Origin: Cinclus cinclus
Lineage: Eukaryota > Chordata > Aves > Passeriformes > Cinclidae
Assembly (NCBI RefSeq): GCF_963662255.1
Contig: NW_026912208.1
Span: 146,001-210,000, forward strand
DNA length: 64,000 nucleotides
Direction: 5' to 3'
The notes beneath the pieces were generated by a model, which worked only from the letters and a program-made list of their open reading frames with translations, did not search any database and was not told the DNA's origin. The translations under genes and the position numbers were made by a program. Positions within the stretch are counted from its first letter, which is position 1. Every line of letters starts with the position of its first letter. This document shows, one piece after another, positions 34,302 through 44,097 of the stretch.

Positions 34302-37049
34302 CTTGAGTTTGGCTTCTTGGGGAAAAGTGCCTCCTTTCAAAGCCAACTTGCCTAACTTGCCTGCGGCCCATCCTGGGCTTTTGCCTACAAAAATTCCAGA
34401 AGGACAAGGATTTCTCCCAGACCAAAGATGCTCCCTCCTCCAAACCTGGCTGCCATCGGAGGCCCAAACGCGCCCTACAAAATGACATCTGCCAAGTGGG
34501 CTCTTGAGTTTGGCTTCTTGGGGAAAAGTGACTCCTTTCAAAACCAACTTGCCTGCGTCCCGTCCCGGACGTTTGCTACAAAAATTCCATAAGGACGAGG
34601 ATTCCTCCCAGACCAAAGCTGCCCCCTCCGCCAAACCTGGCTGCCATCGGAGGCCCAAACGCGCCCTACAAAATGACATCTGCCAAGCGGGCTCTTGAGT
34701 TTGCCTTCTTGGGGAAAAGTGCCTCCTTTCGGAGTCAACTTGCCGGCGGCCCATGCAGGGCTTTTGCCTCCAAAAATTCCATAAGGACGAGGATTTCTCC
34801 CAGACCAAAGCTGCCCCCTCCTCCAAACCTGGCTGCCATCGGAGGCCCAAACGCGCCCTACAAAATGACACCTGCCAAGTGGGCTCTTGAGTTTGGCTTC
34901 TTGGGGAAAAGTGCCTCCTTTCGGAGCCAACTTGCCTAACTAGCCTGCGGCCTGTGCTGGGCTTTTGCCTACAAAAATTCCATAAGGACGAGGATTTCTC
35001 CCAGACCAAAGCTGCCCCCTCCTCCAAACCTGGCTGCCATCAGAGGCCCAAACGCGCCCTACAAAATGACATCTGCCAAGTGGGCTCTTGAGTTTGGCTT
35101 CTTGGGGAAAAGTGCCTCCTTTCGGAGCCAAATTGCCTAACTTGACTGCGGCCCGTCCTGGGCTTTTGCCTCCAGAAATTCCAGAAGGACGAGGATTTCT
35201 CCCAGACCAAAGCTGCTCCCTCCTCCAAACCTGGCTGCCATCGGAGGCCCAAACGCGCCCCACAAAATGACACCTGCATTGAGGGTTCTTGAGTTTGGCT
35301 TCCTGGGGAAAAGTGCCTCCTTTCGGAGTCAACTTGCCTGCGGCCCATGCAGGGCTTTTGCCTACAAAAATTCCAGAAGGACGAGGATTTCTCCCAGACC
35401 AAAGCTGCCCCCTCCTCCAAACCTGGCTGCCATCGGAGGCCCAAACGCGCCCCACCAAATGACACCTGCATTGAGGGTTCTTGAGTTTGGCTTCCTGGGG
35501 CAAAGTGCCTCCTTTCGGAGTCAACTTGCCAGCGGCCCATGCAGGGCTTTTGCCTTCAAAAATTCCAGAAGGACGAGGATTTCTCCCAGACCAAAGCTGC
35601 CCCCTCCTCCAAACCTGGCTGCCATCGGAGGCCCAAACGTGCCCTACAAAATGACACCTGCCAAGTGGGCTCTTGAGTTTGGCTTCTTGGGTGGAAGTGC
35701 CTCCTTTCAAAGCCAACTTGCCTGCGGCACGTCCTGGGCTTTTCCCTACAAAAATTCCATAAGGACGAGGATTTCTCCCAGACCAAAGCTGCCCCCTCCT
35801 CCAAACCTGGCTGCCATCGGAGGCCCAAACGCGCCCTACAAAATGACATCTGCCAAGTGGGCTCTTGAGTTTGGCTTCTTGCGGAAAAGTGCCTCCTTTC
35901 AAAGCCAACTTGCCTAACTAGCCTGCGGCCCGTGCTGGGCTTTAGACTACAAAAATTCCATAAGGACGAGGATTTCTCCCAGACCAAAGCTGCCCCCTCC
36001 TCCAAACCTGGCTGCCATCCGAGGCCCAAACGCGCCCCACAAAATGACATCTGCATTGAGGGTTCTTGAGTTTGGCTTCTTGGGGAAAAGTGCCTCCTTT
36101 CGGAGTCAACTTGCCTAACTTGCCTGCGGCCCATGTGGGGTTTTTGCCTACAAAAATTCCATAAGGACGAGGATTTCTCCCAGACCAAAGCTGCCTCCTC
36201 CTCCAAACCTGGCTGACATCGGAGGCCCAAACGCGCCCTAGAAAATGACACCTGCCAAGTGGGCTCTTGAGTTTGGCTTCTTGGGGAAAAGTGACTCCTT
36301 TCAAAACCAACTTGCCTGCGTCCCGTCCTGGGCTTTTGCTACAAAAATTCCATAAGGACGAGGATTCCTCCCAGACCAAAGCTGCCCCCTCCTCCAAACC
36401 TGGCTGCCATCGGAGGCCCAAACGCGCCCTACAAAATGACACCTGCCAAGTCGGCTCTTGAGTTTGGCTTCTTGGGGAAAAGTGACTCCTTTCAAAACCA
36501 ACTTGCCTGCGTCCCGTCCTGGGCTTTTGCTACAAAAATTCCATAAGGACGAGGATTCCTCCCAGACCAAAGCTGCCCCCTCCTCCAAACCTGGCTGCCA
36601 TCGGAGGCCCAAACGCGCCCTACAAAATGACACCTGCCAAGTGGGCTCTTGAGTTTGGCTTCTTGGGGAAAAGTGCCTCCTTTCGGAGCCAACTTGCCTA
36701 ACTTGCCTGCGGCCCGTCCTGGGCTTTTGAGTACAAAAATTCCATAAGGACGAGGATTTCTCCCAGACCAAAGCTGCCCCCTCCTCCAAACCTGGCTGCC
36801 ATCGGAGGCCCAAACGCGCCCTACAAAATGACACCTGCCAAGTGGGCTCTTGAGTTTGGCTTCTTGGGGAAAAGTGCCTCATTTCGGAGCCAACTTGCCT
36901 AACTTGCCTGCGGCCCGTCCTGGGCTTTTGAGTACAAAAATTCCATAAGGACGAGGATTTCTCCCAGACCAAAGCTGCCCCCTCCTCCAAACCTGGCTGC
37001 CATCGGAGGCCCAAACGCGCCCTACAAAATGACACCTGCCAAGTGGGCT
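34302..37049. repeat. HOR unit 9, 14-mer mosaic with doubled F, H and K
   Basis: The order is A 34,302, B 34,503, C 34,694, D 34,886, E 35,087, F 35,288, F 35,480, short G 35,672, X 35,864, Y 36,065, H 36,266, H 36,457, K 36,648, K 36,849, in total 2,748 bp. I and J are missing. The second F has 'gcgccccaccaaatg' and 'gcttcctggggcaaag'. X-Y-H-H is the same module as in HOR unit 3 and has the same length, 784 bp. Confidence 0.87.
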
Positions 37050-39003
37050 CTTGAGTTTGGCTTCTTGGGGAAAAGTGCCTCCTTTCAAAGCCAACTTGCC
37101 TAACTTGCCTGCGGCCCGTCCTGGGCTTTTGCCTACAAAAATTCCAGAAGGACAAGGATTTCTCCCAGACCAAAGCTGCTCCCTCCTCCAAACCTGGCTG
37201 CCATCGGAGGCCCAAACGCGCCCTACAAAATGACATCTGCATTGTGGGTTCTTGAGTTTGGCTTCTTGGGGAAAAGTGACTCCTTTCAAAACCAACTTGC
37301 CTGCGTCCCGTCCCGGACGTTTGCTACAAAAATTCCATAAGGACGAGGATTCCTCCCAGACCAAAGCTGCCCCCTCCGCCAAACCTGGCTGCCATCGGAG
37401 GCCCAAACGCGCCCTACAAAATGACATCTGCCAAGCGGGCTCTTGAGTTTGGCTTCTTGGGGAAAAGTGCCTCCTTTCGGAGTCAACTTGCCGGCGGCCC
37501 ATGCAGGGCTTTTGCCTCCAAAAATTCCATAAGGACGAGGATTTCTCCCAGACCAAAGCTGCCCCCTCCTCCAAACCTGGCTGCCATCGGAGGCCCAAAC
37601 GCGCCCTACAAAATGACACCTGCCAAGTGGGCTCTTGAGTTTGGCTTCTTGGGGAAAAGTGCCTCCATTCGGAGCCAAATTGCCTAACTTGCCTGCGGCC
37701 CGTCCTGGGCTTTTGCCTCCAAAAATTCCAGAAGGACGAGGATTTCTCCCAGACCAAAGCTGCCCCCTCCTCCAAACCTGGCTGCCATCGGAGGCCCAAA
37801 CGCGCCCCACAAAATGACACCTGCATTGAGGGTTCTTGAGTTTGGCTTCCTGGGGAAAAGTGCCTCCTTTCGGAGTCAACTTGCCTGCGGCCCATGCAGG
37901 GCTTTTGCCTACAAAAATTCCAGAAGGACGAGGATTTCTCCCAGACCAAAGCTGCCACCTCCTCCAAACCTGGCTGCCATCGGAGGCCCAAACGTGCCCT
38001 ACAAAATGACACCTGCCAAGTGGGCTCTTGAGTTTGGCTTCTTGGGTGGAAGTGCCTCCTTTCAAAGCCAACTTGCCTAACTTGCCTGCGGCCCATGTGG
38101 GGTTTTTGCCTCCAAAAATTCCATAAGGACGAGGATTTCTCCCAGACCAAAGCTGCCCCCTCCTCCAAACCTGGCTGACATCGGAGGCCAAAACGCGCCC
38201 TACAAAATGACACCTGCCAAGTCGGCTCTTGAGTTTAGCTTCTTGGGGAAAAGTGACTCCTTTCAAAACCAACTTGCCTGCGTCCCGTCCTGGGCTTTTG
38301 CTACAAAAATTCCATAAGGACGAGGATTCCTCCCAGACCAAAGCTGCCCCCTCCTCCAAACCTGGCTGCCATCGGAGGCCCAAACGCGCCCTACAAAATG
38401 ACATCTGCCAAGTGGGCTCTTGAGTTTGGCTTTCTGGGGAAAAGTGCCTCCTTTCGGAGTCAACTTGCCTGCGGCTCATGCAGGGGTTTTGCCTACAAAA
38501 ATTCCATAAGGACGAGGATTTCTCCCAGACCAAAGCTGCCCCCTCCTCCAAACCTGGCTGCCATCGGAGGCCCAAACGCGCCCTACAAAATGACACCTGC
38601 CAAGTGGGCTCTTGAGTTTGGCTTCTTGGGGAAAATTGCCTCCTTTCGGAGTCAACTTGCCGGCGGCCCATGCAGGGCTTTTGCCTACAAAAATTCCATA
38701 AGGACGAGGATTTCTCCCAGAACAAAGCTGCCCCCTCCTCCAAACCTGGCTGCCATCGGAGGCCCAAACGCGCCCTACAAAATGACATCTGCATTGTGGG
38801 TTCTTGAGTTTGGCTTCTTGGGGAAAAGTGCCTCCTTTCGGAGCCAACTTGCCTAACTTGCCTGCGGCCCGTCCTGGGCTTTTGAGTACAAAAATTCCAT
38901 AAGGACGAGGATTTCTCCCAGACCAAAGCTGCCCCCTCCTCCAAACCTGGCTGCCATCGGAGGCCCAAACGCGCCCTACAAAATGACACCTGCCAAGTGG
39001 GCT
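37050..39003. repeat. HOR unit 10, 10-mer (D missing)
   Basis: The order is A 37,050, B 37,251, C 37,442, E 37,634, F 37,835, G 38,027, H 38,228, I 38,419, J 38,611, K 38,803, in total 1,954 bp. The E monomer begins with 'gcctccattcgg', a variant otherwise seen in D, so it is probably a D/E junction. Confidence 0.88.
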
Positions 39004-40783
39004 CTTGAGTTTGGCTTCTTGGGGAAAAGTGCCTCCTTTCAAAGCCAACTTGCCTAACTTGCCTGCGGCCCGTCCTGGGCTTTTGCCTACAAAAATTCCA
39101 GAAGGACAAGGATTTCTCCCAGACCAAAGCTGCCCCCTCCTCCAAACCTGGCTGCCATCGGAGGCCCAAACGCGCCCTACAAAATGACATCTGCATTGTG
39201 GGCTCTTGAGTTTGGCTTCTTGGGGAAAAGTGACTCCTTTCAAAACCAACTTGCCTGCGTCCCGTCCCGGACGTTTGCTACAAAAATTCCATAAGGACGA
39301 GGATTTCTCCCAGACCAAAGCTGCCCCCTCCGCCAAACCTGGCTGCCATCGGAGGCCCAAACGCGCCCTACAAAATGACATCTGCCAAGCGGGCTCTTGA
39401 GTTTGGCTTCCTGGGGAAAAGTGCCTCCTTTCGGAGTCAACTTGCCGGCGGCCCATGCAGGGCTTTTGCCTCCAAAAATTCCATAAGGACGAGGATTTCT
39501 CCCAGACCAAAGCTGCCCCCTCCTCCAAACCTGGCTGCCATCGGAGGCCCAAACGCGCCCTACAAAATGACACCTGCCAAGTGGGCTCTTGAGTTTGGCT
39601 TCTTGGGGAAAAGTGCCTCCTTTCGGAGCCAACTTGCCTAACTAGCCTGCGGCCTGTGCTGGGCTTTTGCCTACAAAAATTCCATAAGGACGAGGATTTC
39701 TCCCAGACCAAAGCTGCCCCCTCCTCCAAACCTGGCTGCCATCGGAGGCCCAAACGCGCCCTACAACATGACATCTGCCAAGTGGGCTCTTGAGTTTGGC
39801 TTCTTGGGGAAAAGTGCCTCCATTCGGAGCCAACTTGCCTAACTAGCCTGCAGCCCGTGCTGGGCTTTTGCCTCCAAAAATTCCAGAAGGACGAGGATTT
39901 CTCCCAGACCAAAGCTGCCCCCTCCTCCAAACCTGGCTGCCATCGGAGGCCCAAACGCGCCCCACAAAATGACACCTGCATTGAGGGTTCTTGAGTTTGG
40001 CTTCCTGGGGAAAAGTGCCTCCTTTCGGAGTCAACTTGCCTGCGGCCCATGCAGGGCTTTTGCCTACAAAAATTCCATAAGGACGAGGATTTCTCCCAGA
40101 CCAAAGCTGCCCCCTCCTCCAAACCTGGCTGCCATCGGAGGCCCAAACGCGCCCTACAAAATGACATTTGCCAAGTGGGCTCTTGAGTTTGGCTTCTTGG
40201 GGAAAAGTGCCTCCTTTCGGAGCCAACTTGCCTAACTAGCCTGCGGCCTGTGCTGGGCTTTTGCCTACAAAAATTCCATAAGGACGAGGATTTCTCCCAG
40301 ACCAAAGCTGCCCCCTCCTCCAAACCTGGCTGCCATCAGAGGCCCAAACGCGCCCTACAAAATGACATCTGCCAAGTGGGCTCTTGAGTTTGGCTTCTTG
40401 GGGAAAAGTGCCTCCATTCGGAGCCAAATTGCCTAACTTGCCTGCGGCCCGTCCTGGGCTTTTGCTACAAAAATTCCATAAGGACGAGGATTTCTCCCAG
40501 AACAAAGCTGCCCCCTCCTCCAAACCTGGCTGCCATCGGAGGCCCAAACGCGCCCTACAAAATGACATCTGCATTGTGGGTTCTTGAGTTTGGCTTCTTG
40601 GGGAAAAGTGCCTCCTTTCGGAGCCAACTTGCCTAACTTGCCTGCGGCCCGTCCTGGGCTTTTGAGTACAAAAATTCCATAAGGACGAGGATTTCTCCCA
40701 GACCAAAGCTGCCCCCTCCTCCAAACCTGGCTGCCATCGGAGGCCCAAACGCGCCCTACAAAATGACACCTGCCAAGTGGGCT
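39004..40783. repeat. HOR unit 11, 9-mer with hybrid monomers
   Basis: The order is A 39,004, B 39,205, C 39,396, D 39,588, D/E hybrid 39,789, F 39,990, D-like 40,182, E/J hybrid 40,383, K 40,583, in total 1,780 bp. The 200-bp monomer at 40,383 starts as E ('ccattcggagccaaattgcc') and ends as J ('cccagaacaaagc', 'gcattgtgggtt'), a clear within-monomer junction. Confidence 0.85.
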
Positions 40784-41961
40784 CTTGAGTTTGGCTTCTT
40801 GGGGAAAAGTGCCTCATTTCAAAGCCAACTTGCCTAACTTGCCTGCGGCCCGTCCTGGGCTTTTGCCTACAAAAATTCCAGAAGGACAAGGATTTCTCCC
40901 AGACCAAAGCTGCTCCCTCCTCCAAACCTGGCTGCCATCGGAGGCCCAAACGCGCCCTAGAAAATGACACCTGCCAAGTGGGCTCTTGAGTTTGGCTTCT
41001 TGGGGAAAAGTGACTCCTTTCAAAACCAACTTGCCTGCGTCCCGTCCCGGACGTTTGCTACAAAAATTCCATAAGGACGAGGATTTCTCCCAGACCAAAG
41101 CTGCCCCCTCCGCCAAACCTGGCTGCCATCGGAGGCCCAAACGCGCCCTACAAAATGACATCTGCCAAGCGGGCTCTTGAGTTTGGCTTCTTGGGGAAAA
41201 GTGCCTCCTTTCGGAGTCAACTTGCCGGCGGCCCATGCAGGGGTTTTGCCTCCAAAAATTCCATAAGGACGAGGATTTCTCCCAGACCAAAGCTGCCCCC
41301 TCCTCCAAACCTGGCTGCCATCGGAGGCCCAAACGTGCCCTACAAAATGACATCTGCCAAGTGGGCTCTTCAGTTTGGCTTCTTGGGTGGAAGTGCCTCC
41401 TTTCAAAGCCAACTTGCCTGCGGCCCGTCCTGGGCTTTTGCCTCCAAAAATTCCATAAGGACGAGGATTTCTCCCAGACCAAAGCTGCCCCCTCCTCCAA
41501 ACCTGGCTGCCATCGGAGGCCCAAACGCGCCCTACAAAATGACACCTGCCAAGTGGGCTCTTGAGTTTGGCTTCTTGGGGAAAAGTGCCTCCTTTCGGAG
41601 CCAACTTGCCTAACTAGCCTGCGGCCTGTGCTGGGCTTTTGCCTACAAAAATTCCATAAGGACGAGGATTTCTCCCAGACCAAAGCTGCCCCCTCCTCCA
41701 AACCTGGCTGCCATCAGAGGCCCAAACGCGCCCTACAAAATGACATCTGCCAAGTGGGCTCTTGAGTTTGGCTTCTTGGGGAAAAGTGCCTCCATTCGGA
41801 GCCAACTTGCCTAACTAGCCTGCAGCCCGTGCTGGGCTTTTGCCTCCAAAAATTCCAGAAGGACAAGGATTTCTCCCAGACCAAAGCTGCCCCCTCCTCC
41901 AAACCTGGCTGCCATCGGAGGCCCAAACGCGCCCCACAAAATGACACCTGCATTGAGGGTT
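40784..41961. repeat. HOR unit 12, partial, leading into domain 3
   Basis: The order is A 40,784, B 40,985, C 41,176, short G 41,368, D 41,560, D/E hybrid 41,761. C ends with a 'cgtgccc' and 'cagtttggcttcttgggtgg' exit seen otherwise in domain 1 near 4,323. This is the transition between domains. Confidence 0.8.
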
Positions 41962-42736
41962 CTTGAGTTTGGCTTCCTGGGGAAAAGTGCCTTCTTTCGG
42001 AGTCAACTTGCCTGCGGCCCATGCAGGGCTTTTGCCTACAAAAATTCCAGAAGGACGAGGATTTCTCCCAGACCAAAGCTGCCCCCTCCTCCAAACCTGG
42101 CTGCCATCGGAGGCCCAAACGTGCCCTACAAAATGACACCTGCCAAGTGGGCTCTTGAGTTTGGCTTCTTGGGTGGAAGTGCCTCCTTTCAAAGCCAACT
42201 TGCCTGCGGCCCGTCCTGGGCTTTTGCTACAAAAATTCCATAAGGACGAGGATTTCTCCCAGACCAAAGCTGCCCCCTCCTCCAAACCTGGCTGCCATCG
42301 GAGGCCCAAACGCGCCCTACAAAATGACATTTGCCAAGTGGGCTCTTGAGTTTGGCTTCTTGGGGAAAAGTGCCTCCTTTCAAAGCCAACTTGCCTAACT
42401 AGCCTGCGGCCCGTGCTGGGCTTTAGACTACAAAAATTCCATAAGGACGAGGATTTCTCCCAGACCAAAGCTGCCCCCTCCTCCAAACCTGGCTGCCATC
42501 GGAGGCCGAAACGTGCCCTACAAAATGACATCTGCCAAGTGGGCTCTTGAGTTTGTCTTCTTGGGTGGAAGTACCTCTTTCAAAGCCAACTTGCCTGCGG
42601 CCCGTCCTGGGCTTTTGCCTACAAAAATTCCATAAGGACGAGGATTTCTCCCAGACCAAAGCTGCCCCCTCCTCCAAACCTGGCTGCCATCGGAGGCCCA
42701 AACGCGCCCCACAAAATGACACCTGCATTGAGGGTT
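41962..42736. repeat. Four-monomer tandem duplication (775 bp), copy 1
   Basis: Monomers at 41,962 (F, 192), 42,154 (short G, 191), 42,345 (201, D-like, with 'cctaactagcc' and 'ctttagactac') and 42,546 (191) form a block repeated directly afterwards. The last has 'gtacctctttc', one base short. Both copies share the variants 'gacatttgccaag' and 'gagtttgtcttcttgggtgg'. Confidence 0.87.
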
Positions 42737-43512
42737 CTTGAGTTTGGCTTCCTGGGGAAAAGTGCCTCCTTTCGGAGTCAACTTGCCTGCGGCCCATGCA
42801 GGGCTTTTGCCTACAAAAATTCCAGAAGGACGAGGATTTCTCCCAGACCAAAGCTGCCCCCTCCTCCAAACCTGGCTGCCATCGGAGGCCCAAACGTGCC
42901 CTACAAAATGACACCTGCCAAGTGGGCTCTTGAGTTTGGCTTCTTGGGTGGAAGTGCCTCCTTTCAAAGCCAACTTGCCTGCGGCCCGTCCTGGGCTTTT
43001 GCTACAAAAATTCCATAAGGACGAGGATTTCTCCCAGACCAAAGCTGCCCCCTCCTCCAAACCTGGCTGCCATCGGAGGCCCAAACGCGCCCTACAAAAT
43101 GACATTTGCCAAGTGGGCTGTTGAGTTTGGCTTCTTGGGGAAAAGTGCCTCCTTTCAAAGCCAACTTGCCTAACTAGCCTGCGGCCCGTGCTGGGCTTTA
43201 GACTACAAAAATTCCATAAGGACGAGGATTTCTCCCAGACCAAAGCTGCCCCCTCCTCCAAACCTGGCTGCCATCGGAGGCCGAAACGTGCCCTACAAAA
43301 TGACATCTGCCAAGTGGGCTCTTGAGTTTGTCTTCTTGGGTGGAAGTACCTCCTTTCAAAGCCAACTTGCCTGCGGCCCGTCCTGGGCTTTTGCCTACAA
43401 AAATTCCATAAGGACGAGGATTTCTCCCAGACCAAAGCTGCCCCCTCCTCCAAACCTGGCTGCCATCGGAGGCCCAAACGCGCCCCACAAAATGACACCT
43501 GCATTGAGGGTT
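42737..43512. repeat. Four-monomer tandem duplication (776 bp), copy 2
   Basis: Monomers at 42,737, 42,929, 43,120 and 43,321 repeat 41,962-42,736. Differences are 'gtacctcctttc' (one base more) near 43,346 and 'gggctgttgag' at 43,117. Confidence 0.87.
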
Positions 43513-44097
43513 CTTGAGTTTGGCTTCCTGGGGAAAAGTGCCTCCTTTCGGAGTCAACTTGCCTGCGGCCCATGCAGGGCTTTTGCCTACAAAAATTCCA
43601 GAAGGACGAGGATTTCTCCCAGACCAAAGCTGCCCCCTCCTCCAAACCTGGCTGCCATCGGAGGCCCAAACGTGCCCTACAAAATGACACTTGCCAAGTG
43701 GGCTCTTGAGTTTGGCTTCTTGGGTGGAAGTGCCTCCTTTCAAAGCCAACTTGCCTGCGGCCCGTCCTGGGCTTTTGCCTCCAAAAATTCCATAAGGACG
43801 AGGATTTCTCCCAGACCAAAGCTGCCCCCTCCTCCAAACCTGGCTGCCATCGGAGGCCCAAACGCGCCCTACAAAATGACATCTGCCAAGTGGGCTCTTC
43901 AGTTTGGCTTCTTGCGGAAAAGTGCCTCCTTTCAAAACCAACTTGCCTAACTAGCCTGCGGCCCATGCGGGGTTTTTGCCTACAAAAATTCCATAAGGAC
44001 GAGGATTTCTCCCAGACCAAAGCTGCCCCCTCCTCCAAACCTGGCTGACATCGGAGGCCCAAACGCGCCCTAGAAAATGACACCTGCAAAGTGGGCT
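43513..44097. repeat. Three monomers joining the 4-mer block to domain 3
   Basis: F-like at 43,513, short G at 43,705, and a 'cttgcggaaaagtg' monomer at 43,897 that ends in 'cccatgcggggtttttgcc', 'ggctgacatcgg' and 'ccctagaaaatgacacctgc'. That ending precedes each long unit of domain 3, except that the copy before 49,002 has 'ggctgccatcgg'. Confidence 0.8.

Larger units (their letters stand above)
14318..41961. repeat. Domain 2: higher-order repeat domain built on an 11-mer (A-K)
   Basis: Class A monomers, marked by 'ggacaagg' and 'gctgctccct', recur at 15,094, 17,057, 19,020, 21,174, 22,936, 25,886, 28,041, 31,363, 34,302, 37,050, 39,004 and 40,784. Variant A monomers lie at 28,825 and 32,147. 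Between them the other classes keep a fixed order, B to K. The spacings (1,963, 1,963, 2,154, 1,762, 2,950, 2,155, 3,322, 2,939, 2,748, 1,954 and 1,780 bp) are all explained by whole-monomer loss or gain from an 11-mer of 2,155 bp. The domain thins out after 41,368, where domain 3 monomers start to mix in. Confidence 0.9.

Noticed and set aside
37286..39196. 636-codon minus-strand open frame, and others such as 44,919-46,823 and 38,476-40,323
   Set aside because: The frame is only the translated satellite monomer. Several other frames are open over the same bases, substitutions show no sign of sparing codon third positions, and starts and stops fall wherever monomer length variants occur.
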